Below are positions 1 to 9,131 of a stretch of DNA of 64,000 bases, piece by piece. The translations under genes were made by a program, and so were the position numbers. The stretch covers positions 973,742-1,037,741 of the forward strand of contig CAWAWM010000003.1 of the NCBI GenBank assembly GCA_963785765.1, read 5' to 3'. The DNA comes from DATBGO01 sp963785765 (GTDB lineage: Bacteria; Actinomycetota; Actinomycetes; Streptosporangiales; Streptosporangiaceae). Position 1 is the first letter of the stretch. Every line of letters starts with the position of its first letter. A model generated the notes under the pieces. That model was not told the origin of the DNA. It saw nothing but the letters and a program-made list of their open reading frames with translations, and did no database searches.

Positions 1-2
1 TC

Positions 3-767
3 ATGAACGTCGAGCTCACCGACCTGACCAGGCGGTTCGGGCGGACCACGGCGGTGTCAGAAGTGACACTGGATGTCGGCCCCGGGGTGTTCGGGCTGCT
101 GGGCCCCAACGGGGCCGGCAAGACCTCGCTGCTGCGGATGATGGCGACGGTGATCCCGCCGACCTCGGGCCGGCTGCGGCTGCTCGGCCGCGATCCCCGC
201 TCATACGCACCGCGACGGGAGATCCGGCGCCGGCTCGGTTACCTGCCGCAGAGTCTCGGCTACTACCCGGGGTTCACGGTCGCGGACTTCGTGGAGTACT
301 TCGCGCTGCTCAAGGACATGCCGCCGGGCCGGGTGCCGACCGCGGTGGCCACCGCTATCGAGCAGGTCGGCCTGGGCGACCGGGCGCGCGCCAAGCTGCG
401 GACCCTGTCGGGCGGGATGCTGCGCCGGGCCGGGATCGCGCAGGCGATCGTGAACGACCCGGACCTGCTGCTGCTGGACGAGCCGACCGCGGGACTGGAT
501 CCCGAGCAGCGGGTGGCGTTCCGCAGCCTGCTGCGTGAGTTCGGCCTACGGGCCACCGTGATCGTCTCCACCCACCTGGTCGAGGACGTGGGCGCCGCCT
601 GTACCCAGGTGGCGCTGATGGAGCAGGGCCGAATCGTCTTCGACGGCACCCCGGCGGAGCTGACCGCCCGGGGCGAGGGCAGCGGCGCAGCGGGTGACGC
701 CCCGCTGGAGCGCGGCTACAGCGCGGTGCTCGCGGCGGCGCGATCGGTCCCGGCGGCCCGGGCATGA
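3..767 (+). CDS. ABC transporter ATP-binding protein
   Basis: Cytoplasmic ATPase subunit of an ABC exporter; ATP hydrolysis would power the membrane proteins encoded immediately downstream. Visible motifs are Walker A GPNGAGKTS (residues 34-42), Q-loop LPQS (81-84), signature LSGGM (135-139), Walker B LLLLDE (155-160) and the switch histidine in STHLVED (H191). The 254-residue length is normal for a single nucleotide-binding domain of the CcmA/NatA type; the last ~30 residues are an Ala/Arg-rich tail outside the domain. The ATG sits at base 3, so its ribosome site and any earlier operon genes are outside the window. Its stop overlaps the next start as ATGA (764-767), which indicates translational coupling. 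The substrate is unknown. Confidence 0.93.
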   Translation: MNVELTDLTRRFGRTTAVSEVTLDVGPGVFGLLGPNGAGKTSLLRMMATVIPPTSGRLRLLGRDPRSYAPRREIRRRLGYLPQSLGYYPGFTVADFVEYFALLKDMPPGRVPTAVATAIEQVGLGDRARAKLRTLSGGMLRRAGIAQAIVNDPDLLLLDEPTAGLDPEQRVAFRSLLREFGLRATVIVSTHLVEDVGAACTQVALMEQGRIVFDGTPAELTARGEGSGAAGDAPLERGYSAVLAAARSVPAARA

Positions 768-2314
768 CCGCCGCCACCAGCACCCCGGTGCGCCGCGAGT
801 CGCCGCGCGTGCCGCGGTCCGTCCCGCTGTCCGGGGCGCGCTTGCTGTGGCTGGAGCTGCGCCGCAACCCGATGCCGTGGATCCTGCCGCTGATCGCCGT
901 GCTGTTCTGGTTCGACTCCTACCGGCCGAGCACCACCCAGCTGCCGATCTGGGTGGTGCGGACCTTCTGGAACATGGGGCAAGGGCACACCATCATCGAC
1001 TTCGGGCCGTTCGTGGCCGGCATGGCCGCCTGGATCGGATCGCGGGACGGCCGGCGCGGCATCGCCGACCTGGTGACCGCGACCGCGCGGCCGCGCTGGG
1101 GCGCCCAGCTCGCCACCTGGGCCGCGACCGCCATCTGGGCGGTGGGGGCCTACCTGGTCTTCGTGGCCGTCCTGTTCGGTATCTATGCGCATCAGGGGGT
1201 ACAGGGCTCGCCGCCGTGGTGGTGGGTGGCGGTCGGAGCGGCCGCCGTGACGGCGTTCTGCGCGGCCGGGTTCGCGGTGGGAGCCGCGTTCCCCAGCCGG
1301 TTCGCCGCGCCGCTGGCCGCCTTCGGCGCATTCCTGGCTCTGATTATGTCGTCGCAGACCGGGTTCAGCCACACGTCAGGATGGGCGCTGATCCTGCCGA
1401 CCAACTCCAACGGCAACTACCAGCTCCCCTCCGGGATCCTCTATCCCTACCTGCCCGACCTGCCGATCGCCCGGGTGATGTTCCTGGCCGGGATCGCGAT
1501 CGCGGCCCTGGGCCTGCTCGGCCTGCCCGCCCGGGCCGGCGGCCCGTGGCTGCGGCGGACCGCCGCGGCCGTCACCCTGGCCGGGGTGGCGGCGGCCGGG
1601 ACCGCCGTCGGGCTGGCCAGCACCGCCCGGCTCGAGCCGCACGGCATGGTCATCCCCGCGCTGCACGACGCGGCTAATGACCAGCCGATCCGGTACACCC
1701 CGGTCTGCGGCCAGTCCGCCGCGATCGCGGTGTGCCTGAACCCGGCCTACCGTCAGTTCCTGCCTGCCGTGACCGCCGCGCTGAATCCGGTGTTCGCCGA
1801 GGTGGCCGGGCTGCGTGGCACGCCAGACCGGGTCACTCAGGTGGCCGGGGTCTATTCGAGCACCGAGGGCCAGCCCACCGCACCGATGACGATCAGCGGC
1901 CGGCCGCCGGTGCTGGGCCTGCCGCTCGACTCGCTCAACCTGCCTGGCGAGTTCGGCGGGACCACAACGCAGTTCGCTGACCAGCTCAGGCTGCTGGCCG
2001 CGCACGTGCTCACCGGCGCCGGCGCCGGCCCGGGCACACCCGCTCAGCAGGCCGTCCAGGCGGCCCTGCTGCAAGGCGCGGGCGTGCCGATCAGCGCGCA
2101 GCCCAAGGTCCTTTCCATGTTTGGGCTGCCGTCGTGGACGAGAGCCAGCTTGCCGCCGAACGGGAACGCGCACGGGCCGGGGCCGGCGACCGGGCCGGTC
2201 TATGCCGCGGCCCGGCGGCTCGCGGCGCTGTCGCCCGCGGCCAGGCACGCCTGGCTCGCCGCCCACCTCGGCGCGCTGCGGTCCGGCCAGCTCACGCTAG
2301 GGCAGCTGCCGTGA
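764..2314 (+). CDS. ABC-2-type membrane protein with large C-terminal domain
   Basis: Likely permease partner of the preceding ATPase, coupled to it by an ATGA overlap. The first ~290 of 516 residues hold about six hydrophobic segments separated by short charged loops, as in ABC-2 exporter subunits. The remaining ~220 residues are non-membrane, with two cysteines in a PVCGQS...VCLNPAY context and a Pro/Gly-rich stretch; they are probably outside the membrane. That C-terminal part is not a domain I can name. The stop TGA (2312-2314) overlaps the GTG of the next gene. Assignment to the transporter rests on position and membrane topology, not on a sequence signature. Confidence 0.75.
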   Translation: MTAATSTPVRRESPRVPRSVPLSGARLLWLELRRNPMPWILPLIAVLFWFDSYRPSTTQLPIWVVRTFWNMGQGHTIIDFGPFVAGMAAWIGSRDGRRGIADLVTATARPRWGAQLATWAATAIWAVGAYLVFVAVLFGIYAHQGVQGSPPWWWVAVGAAAVTAFCAAGFAVGAAFPSRFAAPLAAFGAFLALIMSSQTGFSHTSGWALILPTNSNGNYQLPSGILYPYLPDLPIARVMFLAGIAIAALGLLGLPARAGGPWLRRTAAAVTLAGVAAAGTAVGLASTARLEPHGMVIPALHDAANDQPIRYTPVCGQSAAIAVCLNPAYRQFLPAVTAALNPVFAEVAGLRGTPDRVTQVAGVYSSTEGQPTAPMTISGRPPVLGLPLDSLNLPGEFGGTTTQFADQLRLLAAHVLTGAGAGPGTPAQQAVQAALLQGAGVPISAQPKVLSMFGLPSWTRASLPPNGNAHGPGPATGPVYAAARRLAALSPAARHAWLAAHLGALRSGQLTLGQLP

Positions 2315-2994
2315 CCGCCGCCGGGGTCCACCGGCCGCCACCGGGAGCCGCTCAGGCCCGCCTGGCTTTCTGGCCGGCCCCCGCCTTGCTGCGGCTGCCG
2401 TGGCTGTACCTCGTCAGCCGCCGGGTCCCGGCTGCGCTTGGCCTGCTGGCGGCGCTCGGCGCGCTGTTGTGGGCCGCGCTGTACTGGAACTGGTCGGTGG
2501 CCGGCGGACCCGCCGCGCGGCAGCTGGTCCCGCTGGTGATCGAGACCGGGGCAGCCGCGGTCATCGCGGTCACGACCTACGGCCCGTTCGGCGATACCGA
2601 ACGGGCCACCGGCCGCTGGCTGCCCTGGCTGCGGCTCGGCATGGCCCTGCTGCTCACCGCGGCCGCGGCCGGCGCGCTGGCCGCCGGGGCCACCGGCGGG
2701 TACCTGCCGGGCGGCTCCCTGGCCATGCTCCGCAACCTCGCCGGGATGACCGGCACCGGCCTGCTGTGCGCGGTCGCGCTCGGCGGCGCGTTCGCCTGGA
2801 CCGGCCCGATGGCCTACCTGCTGATAGCCGAGGGCGCGCTCGCCGGGTCCTGGACCACGCCGTGGGCCTGGCCAACCCGGCCGCCGACCGACCTCGGCGG
2901 GGCGCTGTGCGCCTACGGCGTGTTCGCCGCCGGGATCGTGGCCGTCGCGCTCCTCGGCGCCCGCGGCCCGACCCGCCGCCCCGGCCCCGAGTGA
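2311..2994 (+). CDS. integral membrane protein, third subunit of the exporter operon
   Basis: Membrane protein of 227 residues, read from the GTG at 2311 that overlaps the previous stop as GTGA. An upstream in-frame start at 2134 would lie deep inside the preceding gene, so I rejected it. About five to six hydrophobic helices are visible (for example around ALGLLAALGALLWAALYW and LLLTAAAAGALAAG), with no soluble domain. Its position after an ATPase and an ABC-2-like protein suggests a second permease subunit of the same exporter. I recognise no family motif. The following ~95 bases to 3089 are non-coding. Confidence 0.7.
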   Translation: MTAAGVHRPPPGAAQARLAFWPAPALLRLPWLYLVSRRVPAALGLLAALGALLWAALYWNWSVAGGPAARQLVPLVIETGAAAVIAVTTYGPFGDTERATGRWLPWLRLGMALLLTAAAAGALAAGATGGYLPGGSLAMLRNLAGMTGTGLLCAVALGGAFAWTGPMAYLLIAEGALAGSWTTPWAWPTRPPTDLGGALCAYGVFAAGIVAVALLGARGPTRRPGPE

Positions 2995-3089
2995 GCGGCC
3001 CGCCGCCGGGTCAGGGCCTCCGTCACGATCGCGCCTGGCCGGCTGGGCTCTGGGTCCGCCGTGGCGTCGCTGGGTGCTGCGGCGCGCCA

Positions 3090-4193
3090 TCAGCCTCGCG
3101 CTGCCCAACCGTCCCAGGCCCGCAGCCAGGCAGTCATGAGCGTTCTGGCGGTCTGCAGGTGGGCGCGGAGTTCCTCGCCGGGCTGCTGGCCCGGCAGTGA
3201 CGTGTGCCGCGCCCAGTAGCGCGCCCAGGCTTGCTGGGCTGGCTTACTCGGGACGTCGTCACCGAGGACTGCGTGCCGGAGCGTCTCATCGATCGCGGCC
3301 TCGCGCAGCGGAGGCTCGGTAGTAAACCACGGGACCTTTTCCTGCAGTTCGGTAAGGTGGTTGACCACGAGCGTCACGATCTCGTCCGCCTGGCGTTCGC
3401 GGATGCCGGAGATGCGCGCCTGCTCGGCAGCCGCGCGCTGCCAAAGCGCATGCATAGTCGCGCCCTCACCAGCCCGGTGCCTGGGCAGGCGGCCAGCCCG
3501 CAGCGCCCGGAGCAGCCGCAGGTGGGAGGCCAGCTCCGCCTCGGCCAGCGCGCGATAAGCAGCCACACCTTCGGCCGGCTCCAGGATGGGCGGCGGCTGC
3601 TGCCGGCGATGCTCGGCCAGCCGGCCGACCCGCTCGTTGCGGGCCCGCAGGTACGGAGCAAGGTCTTCCACCTGGTCCAGCCACACCGAGCCTGGCTCGA
3701 CACCTCGGCCCAGGAGCGTCACGACCAACCCGTCCGCTACCACACGCGCCGCCCATACGTTCGCCTGCCGCCCGACAATGCCGCTGACGATCTCGGCGCC
3801 GACAGCCAGGTCCGCGCGCGAGTAGTCCGGCGGCTGATCGAGGTCGTCTTCGTCAACGCCGGCATAAGAGGCGATCCGGCTGCGGTCTTGATCGATCGCG
3901 CAGAGCAGATCGGCCTCAACGTCGCGGTCAGGCATGTCGGCCCGCCGGGCCGATGTGGTGACCATCACCCACGGCCCGGCGGGCTCCGCCCAGTCCCCAT
4001 ACGCCAGGCCGATGCTCTCCCACACCCCGTCGACCTGACCGGCCTCGGCCAGGGACGCCGGCCGCAACCGCGGCTCGGCCAGCCCGAAGACGACGAACGC
4101 GGGGCGCGGCAGGAGTTCTCCCGCATCAAGCCGGGCGCGCTCGCGCATCCGCTCGACCCACTCGTCGCGGCCCGGGTCCGGAGCATGCCGCAT
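3090..4193 (-). CDS. hypothetical protein, 367 aa
   Basis: Conserved-looking soluble protein with no family that I recognise. The frame is open up to 4355, but I chose the ATG at 4193 because AAGG lies 8 bases before it and the residues further upstream look non-coding; an ATG at 4214 is the alternative. The protein is rich in charged helices, for example DEWVERMRERARLDAGELL near the N-terminus and a long Ala/Arg/Leu helical region in the second half, and it has no signal peptide or membrane segment. The first half contains a beta-rich stretch (GPWVMVTTSARR, VVADGLVVTLLGRG). It stands alone, convergent with the ABC operon. Confidence 0.6.
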   Translation of the reverse strand: MRHAPDPGRDEWVERMRERARLDAGELLPRPAFVVFGLAEPRLRPASLAEAGQVDGVWESIGLAYGDWAEPAGPWVMVTTSARRADMPDRDVEADLLCAIDQDRSRIASYAGVDEDDLDQPPDYSRADLAVGAEIVSGIVGRQANVWAARVVADGLVVTLLGRGVEPGSVWLDQVEDLAPYLRARNERVGRLAEHRRQQPPPILEPAEGVAAYRALAEAELASHLRLLRALRAGRLPRHRAGEGATMHALWQRAAAEQARISGIRERQADEIVTLVVNHLTELQEKVPWFTTEPPLREAAIDETLRHAVLGDDVPSKPAQQAWARYWARHTSLPGQQPGEELRAHLQTARTLMTAWLRAWDGWAARG

Positions 4194-4478
4194 AACGACA
4201 GCCTTGCATCTCATGCTCGGCGCGGACAGAACCACAGGCAAGCTATGCCCGATCCCAACGGAGTGTGCGGCCGCGAGAACGAGATCGCCGCCATCGGTTC
4301 GGGTACGACCTACTAACGGAGAAGTGGGGGTGTTCGGCGAGGACGGGACGAACATGCCGCTGCCCGGTCACGGTGGCGGCCGCCACCGTCGTGGCCAGCC
4401 GGTTGACCAGCGCGCCCATGACCCGGCGCAGGCTGGTCGGGACGACCAGCGGGACTTGGGCCCAGCCGTGCGCGTCCG

Positions 4479-5627
4479 CTAACGGCAGCGTTCGATGAGC
4501 GTCCGGTTGAAGCCGCCGTCGTTGTAGCTCCCCACCGCCCAGATGCTGGTCGGCGACAGCGCGGACAGGGCGTCGAGTTCACTGAAGGCTGTCCCGGGAT
4601 TCTTTGCCGGCATGACTCGCCAGTGACGTCCGTTCCAGTGCAGGATGAGCGCCTTCAAGCTAGCACCGCTGCCCACCGCGTAGATGTTCGTGGACGACGT
4701 GCCCCCGATCGCGCTGAGATCGTTGCTGCCGGCCCCGACGTTGGGACTGACCGACTTCAGCCAGCGCCGTCCGTTCCAGTGCAGGATGAGGGTCTTGTCG
4801 ACGGTGCCGTTGGAGTAGTCGCCTACCGTCCAGGCGCTGGTTGCGGACGTGGCCAGCACCCCGCGGAGCGAGTTGGTCACGGTCCCGGCGTTAGGACTTG
4901 CGACCAACCGCCAGTGACCTTTGCTCCAGCGCAGGATGAGCGTCTTGGAGACTGACCCGCGCAGGTAACGTCCGACCGCCCAGCCGCTGGTCGGGGACAG
5001 CGACCGCACCGCGCTGAGGAAGTTCGGCGCCTTAGCTACGTTCGGGCTGGAGGCGACCCGCCAGCGACGTCCGTTCCAGTGCAGGATGAGGTTCCTGGTC
5101 ATCGGGTAGCTGGTGACGGCATCACCCGCGGCCCAGATGTCGTGCGCGGAAGTGCCCCGTACCGAGACGATCTCGTTCGAGCCTGATCCGACATTCGGGC
5201 TCGGGGCCACCTTCCAGGACTTGCCGTTCCAGTGCTCGATGAGCGTCCGCCCGGTCGTGCCGTTGGAGTAGCTGCCAGCTGCCCACACATTGGTCGCCGA
5301 CACCGCGTAGACCGCTTTGAGCAAATCACCCGTGCCCACATTCGGGCTCGGCACCACCTTCCAGGACTTGCCGTTCCAGTGCTCGACCAGGGTCTCTGTG
5401 TTGACGCCGACGAAATACTCGCCTACGGCCCAGACATTGCGCGCGGATATGGCGGTGACCCCGTAAAGGTTGTTATCGCCTGTCCCGGCATTCCGGCTTG
5501 TCATGACCGCCCAGCCCTGGCACACGGCCGGTGCGGCGCTCCGGGCGGCTGCCAGCGCCGCCTGCACTGGAGCCATGACCAGCACTATCAGGATCGGAGC
5601 AACGTATATACCAAGCTTCCGCGCCAC
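4479..5627 (-). CDS. secreted seven-repeat protein (predicted beta-propeller)
   Basis: Exported protein of 382 residues. The N-terminus has a positively charged start, a hydrophobic core (IYVAPILIVLVMAPVQA) and an Ala-rich cleavage region, so it is a Sec signal peptide. The rest is seven tandem repeats of about 47-51 residues, each with a core like NVWAVGxY, then LIxHWNGxxW, then a SPNVGTG turn. The seventh repeat stops at TLIERCR, and the matching strand is supplied near the N-terminus (QGWAVMTSRNAGTG); that is the ring-closing arrangement of a seven-bladed propeller. A binding or adhesion role is likely but no ligand is indicated. A second secreted seven-repeat protein lies 2.5 kb away. Confidence 0.75.
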   Translation of the reverse strand: MARKLGIYVAPILIVLVMAPVQAALAAARSAAPAVCQGWAVMTSRNAGTGDNNLYGVTAISARNVWAVGEYFVGVNTETLVEHWNGKSWKVVPSPNVGTGDLLKAVYAVSATNVWAAGSYSNGTTGRTLIEHWNGKSWKVAPSPNVGSGSNEIVSVRGTSAHDIWAAGDAVTSYPMTRNLILHWNGRRWRVASSPNVAKAPNFLSAVRSLSPTSGWAVGRYLRGSVSKTLILRWSKGHWRLVASPNAGTVTNSLRGVLATSATSAWTVGDYSNGTVDKTLILHWNGRRWLKSVSPNVGAGSNDLSAIGGTSSTNIYAVGSGASLKALILHWNGRHWRVMPAKNPGTAFSELDALSALSPTSIWAVGSYNDGGFNRTLIERCR

Positions 5628-5837
5628 TAGCCCCCCTCAGTACCGGCTGATGAGACACTGGCTCGCGGCCAGAAACGACGATATTTGCCGAATGTCCCAG
5701 CCAAAGCTAGCCAAAGCAGAGCTGTCCTTCAAGGTCATCGCCGCAGGGTTCTATCTCACGAAGCCGCTGCCGCGCTTGAGCATGGCTGCAGGCCCGGACG
5801 GTAAGGCGACGCCAGGTCATGCTGGTGGCGGCAGAGC

Positions 5838-5843
5838 TAGGCT
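5838..5843 (+). promoter_or_regulatory. -10 box of a leaderless promoter (NIPSNAP gene)
   Basis: TAGGCT fits the actinobacterial TANNNT -10 consensus and ends 6 bases before the GTG at 5850. That distance places the transcription start at the start codon. I see no convincing -35 element. Confidence 0.45.
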
Positions 5844-5849
5844 CGAGGT

Positions 5850-6422
5850 GTGATCACTTGCGTGGTGGAGTACGTGATCGACCCCGCGAAGGTCGAAGCG
5901 TTCGAGCGTTTCGGGCGCCGCTGGATGGAACTTGTCGGCCTGCATGGCGGCACGCACCACGGCTACTTCCTGCCCGCCGAGGGTGCCAGCGATAAGGCCC
6001 TTGCGCTGTTCAGCTTTCCCAGCCTGGCCGCCTATGAGCAATACCGCCAGCTGTTCGGCACCGACCCGGACTTCATCGAGGCAGACAAGATCAGGGACGA
6101 CAGCGGGTGCGTGCTGCGCTACGAGCGGACCTTCATGCGCCCGCTCCTGCCCGTGCCTCCTCCGGCTAGTCCGGCTAGTCCGGCTAGTCCGGCTAGCGGC
6201 CTTGAGCACGCGCAACACCGCGCGCTCGGCGCGGCCTTGCGTGGCAAGCTGGCCACAGCGATCAGCCGGCCACCTCGGTTGAGCGCCATCGCGATCGGTG
6301 GGGCGCCCGGCCGTTACGCCGCGGTGGCTGGGGGGCTGTGGGAGTGCAGGGTCCGGCCGTCGGGGCTGGTAGCAGTCACGGTCCCGTCGGGGTGGAGGGC
6401 GATGCCCCAGCCCCACCGGTGA
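5850..6422 (+). CDS. NIPSNAP family protein with low-complexity extension
   Basis: The first ~100 residues match the NIPSNAP fold, a small dimeric alpha/beta barrel: VVEYVIDPAKVEAFERFGRRW, then GGTHHGYFLPAEG, then FSFPSLAAYEQYR and a final YERTFMRPL. The biochemical function of this family is not settled. Members usually end just after that last motif. Here the frame instead runs on through a Pro-Ala-Ser repeat, encoded by four 9-base units at 6162-6197, and about 70 further residues, ending inside the 3' end of the opposing HNH gene (109-base overlap). The extension is probably recent and may not matter to function. The start is the GTG placed 6 bases after a -10 box. Confidence 0.7.
   Translation: MITCVVEYVIDPAKVEAFERFGRRWMELVGLHGGTHHGYFLPAEGASDKALALFSFPSLAAYEQYRQLFGTDPDFIEADKIRDDSGCVLRYERTFMRPLLPVPPPASPASPASPASGLEHAQHRALGAALRGKLATAISRPPRLSAIAIGGAPGRYAAVAGGLWECRVRPSGLVAVTVPSGWRAMPQPHR
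6162..6197 (+). repeat. four tandem copies of a 9-base unit
   Basis: CCGGCTAGT is repeated four times; the last copy ends in C. Each copy encodes Pro-Ala-Ser in the NIPSNAP reading frame. Slippage in multiples of nine bases would change the length of the linker but keep the frame. Confidence 0.9.
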
Positions 6423-7874
6423 ATCGCGATCAAATGGTGGAACGAACACAGGTTGATCAGGTTGGTGAGGCTGGTCGGGCCGCCCTGGGCGCGGGGGATG
6501 ATGTGGTGCGGCTGGCATGCCGAGGCGGGCTGGGTGCAGCCGGGGAACCGGCAGTGCCGGTCCCGGACGGTGACCGCCCGGCGCAGGTGCACCGGGATGG
6601 TGTCGGTGACCGCGCCGATGTCCAGCGGCAGGCTGACCGACGCGACCAGGTCATCGGGCAGCCGGGTCCGCAGGTAGCCGGCCAGCCCGCCGGGCCCGGA
6701 CAGCAGGCCGACCGCGCGGGTGATGATGAGCTGCCGGGCGGCCCGCTCGGCCCGCAGCCACCGCCCGCTGCCGGCATCCGGCCCGCCCTGGCCCGAGCCG
6801 CCCTGACCGGCCAGGCCCGAACCGGGCTGGCCGGGCTGGCGGCGGAGCAGCTCGGCGGCGAGCTGGCCGAGGAGCTGGTGGTCGAGGTGGCCGGTGACGA
6901 CCGGGACGATCGACGCGTCACAGTCCGCGCCGGGCCCGGCCGGCGGCCACGCCGCCGCCCACCCCGCCTGCGCGCCGGGCTCGGTCAGGCCGCGGAGCTG
7001 ATCCAGCGTCATATGCACCTGGATCTGCGCCGGCTGCCCGGCCCGGTCCGGCACGCCCCCCGCAGCGATCAGCCGCCGGCACATTTCCTCCACCGCATCA
7101 TGACGGCGCTGCCACACCGTCCGGGTGTCCTCCGGACCGGTCTTCTTGCCCAGGGCATCCAGCACCGCCAGCAGCGCGGCGGTGCACTGCGGGGTCAGGT
7201 TCCCGGTCAGTTTCCCGGCCTGCCCGAACGTCACGTCCAGGCTGACCGACCGGTCCTTGAACCCGTCATCACCGTCGGTGTCCGGCCGCGCCGTCCGGCG
7301 CCGTATTTCCTCGGCCAGCTGCGCCAGGCCGGCCAGGTCCGCGCCGCTGGCGGCGGCGGCCAGCAGGATCGCGTCCGCGCCCGCCCGGTGCTCCGCCGGG
7401 CAGCAGGTCCGTCCACCCGCACACCGCCCGGGCCCACGACGGCGACAGGTCACCCGCCGCCAGCGCGCCGGCCACGGCGGGGTGCGCGCCCAGCCGCCGC
7501 ATCCACGCCATCGCCGTCGCCGCCGCGTTCGTGGTGATCCGGGTCTGCCACCGCAGCCAGCTCTTCGCCGACCCGTGACCATCATCCTGGCAGCCGCCGC
7601 CGGCGTGGAACGCGGCCAGCACCCGGGCCCGCGCCGCGGTATGCGCCGCCTCGGCGGCCTCCAGCGCCCGCAGGCAATCCCCCTGCTCCGCGGCAGTCAG
7701 CCCCGCCGCATCCGCGCGGGCCAGCCACGCCAGCCCGGCGCGCGCCATCGCCACCGCCTCAGCAGCACTGGCAGGCGCGTCCGGCGGCGCGGGCCCGGCG
7801 GGCGGCACCGGCGGGGATGGCGCGGATGGCGCGGATGGCGCGGGCGCGGCGGGCGGCTGTCCGGGTAAGCACAT
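6314..7874 (-). pseudogene. DUF222 / HNH endonuclease, broken by one frameshift
   Basis: Actinobacterial DUF222-HNH nuclease. The start is the ATG at 7874, which follows GGAGGAGG by 8 bases. The N-terminal DUF222 part reads in one frame to about 7400 (EAVAMARAGLAWLARADAAG ... GWTDLLP). The rest continues in a second frame from CPAEHRAGADAILL to the C-terminus, with the HNH core RDRHCRFPGC ... QPHHIIPRAQGG ... NLCSFHH. Removing one G from the GGG at 7398-7400 would restore a continuous protein of about 520 residues. The family is widespread and often multicopy; many members are thought to be domesticated or mobile-element-associated nucleases. I cannot tell a real lesion from a base-call error here. 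Confidence 0.85.
7815..7841 (-). repeat. three tandem copies of a 9-base unit in the HNH gene
   Basis: GGATGGCGC occurs three times in a row on the + strand. On the coding (-) strand it gives a repeated Ala-Pro-Ser in the linker before the DUF222 domain. It is the same type of in-frame 9-base expansion as the one in the neighbouring NIPSNAP gene. Confidence 0.85.
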
Positions 7875-8105
7875 ACCAGGTGACCTCCTCCAGCAAGGGG
7901 GACTGCTTTCGCTGTTGTGTTCGAGCCTAGCGACCCCCACCGACAATTTCGGGCCTTCCCGGAGGAGCAATGCGAACTGAACGCAAAAAAACTTTCGCCT
8001 GAGCCCATCAAGATCGGGACTGGTGATCGAAGCGCTGAACCCACCCGTCACCCCAGGCACCGGCCCTCGACGGGGCTCAGCACGGCTCAAGCCAGAACGG
8101 GACGG

Positions 8106-9131
8106 TTAACCAGACACGCTGAACGCGCCTGGGGCCACGTCGGTGTTCTCGACGATCCACGATGCGTCCAGGGCGCCGGTCTTGGCGAGCAGCCGACCGT
8201 CCGGGCCGTCCTCAATGTCCTGCACTCCGATCAGCGGGCCGTTGACCGGGTCGCTGCCCAGGGACACATCGGACACGTTGCCGTACTCATCGTGCCACCC
8301 GGCGCTCAAGCTGCCTTCCTTGACCAGCGCCTCGCCGGAGGTATCGGTGACCCCGATCAGCGGGCCGTTCGTCGAGTCACTGGCCACGGTGAGCTGCTCG
8401 ACGCCGTTGTACTCGTTATGCCATCCGGCGCTCAGGCTGCCATCCTTGACGTAGGCCTGATTATCGTACGGGTCCACCACCGTGCCCTCGGTCACGATCC
8501 CGATGAGCGGGCCGTTGGCCGGATCGCTGGCCACCACGACGTAGGCCGCGTTGTCGGGCCACTCATCGTTCCAGCCTGTGGTCAGGCTGCCCTGCTTGGC
8601 CAGGACTTCACCGGAGTCGTTCGTGACCGCGATGAGCGGGCCGTTGGTCGTGTCGCTGGCCACACTCACTTCCTCCGCGCTGCTGGATTCGTCGTTCCAC
8701 GGCGCGGTCAGGCTGCCCTCCTTGACCTTCAGCTCGCCGCTCCAGGTCAGCACCGCGATCAGCGGTCCGTGGGTGGCATCGCTGGCCACGGCGATGGCCC
8801 GCACGTTGCTGCCGAGCTCGTCGGTCCAGCCCGCGGACAGGCTGCCCTCCTTAACCAGTGCCGCCCCGCTGTCCGTTACGATCCCGATCAGCGGGCCGTT
8901 GGCCGGGTCTCCGGCCACGGCCACCTGCTCGACGTCGCTGTGCTCGTCGGTCCACAGCGAGCTCATGCCCTGCTTGACCATCGCCTCGCCGCTGCCGCTC
9001 ACCATGCCGATCAGCAGCGGGGCGGCGTTCGGGCCGCCGCCGGCCGGCGCGGCGAGCGCGCCAGGAGCGAGGGCACCCCCCGTGGCCAGCACCGCCGCTG
9101 CCATGGCCAAGATCGCGGTCACGCGTCTCAT
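8106..9131 (-). CDS. secreted seven-repeat protein (predicted beta-propeller)
   Basis: Exported protein of 341 residues. The ATG at 9131 is preceded by GGAGG with a 5-base gap, and the upstream in-frame extension lacks coding character. The signal peptide is MRRVTAILAMAAAVLATGG followed by an Ala-rich cleavage region. Seven repeats of about 42-49 residues follow, each of the form NGPLIGVVTDSGE - LVKEGSLSAGWxDE - VxxVAVASDxT. This regular four-strand pattern predicts a seven-bladed propeller. The repeats are not related in sequence to those of the other secreted repeat protein at 4.5-5.6 kb. It lies upstream of the HNH gene on the same strand but 230 bases away, so they need not be co-transcribed. 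Confidence 0.75.
   Translation of the reverse strand: MRRVTAILAMAAAVLATGGALAPGALAAPAGGGPNAAPLLIGMVSGSGEAMVKQGMSSLWTDEHSDVEQVAVAGDPANGPLIGIVTDSGAALVKEGSLSAGWTDELGSNVRAIAVASDATHGPLIAVLTWSGELKVKEGSLTAPWNDESSSAEEVSVASDTTNGPLIAVTNDSGEVLAKQGSLTTGWNDEWPDNAAYVVVASDPANGPLIGIVTEGTVVDPYDNQAYVKDGSLSAGWHNEYNGVEQLTVASDSTNGPLIGVTDTSGEALVKEGSLSAGWHDEYGNVSDVSLGSDPVNGPLIGVQDIEDGPDGRLLAKTGALDASWIVENTDVAPGAFSVSG

Noticed and set aside
1376..2266. 296-residue minus-strand frame
   Set aside because: Antisense shadow of the ABC membrane protein; the sequence is Gly/Arg/Pro-rich with no domain.
6700..6900. GC-rich near-repeats suggestive of a CRISPR or other array
   Set aside because: They encode a Gly/Gln/Pro-rich linker of the HNH protein, and there is no regular repeat-spacer pattern.
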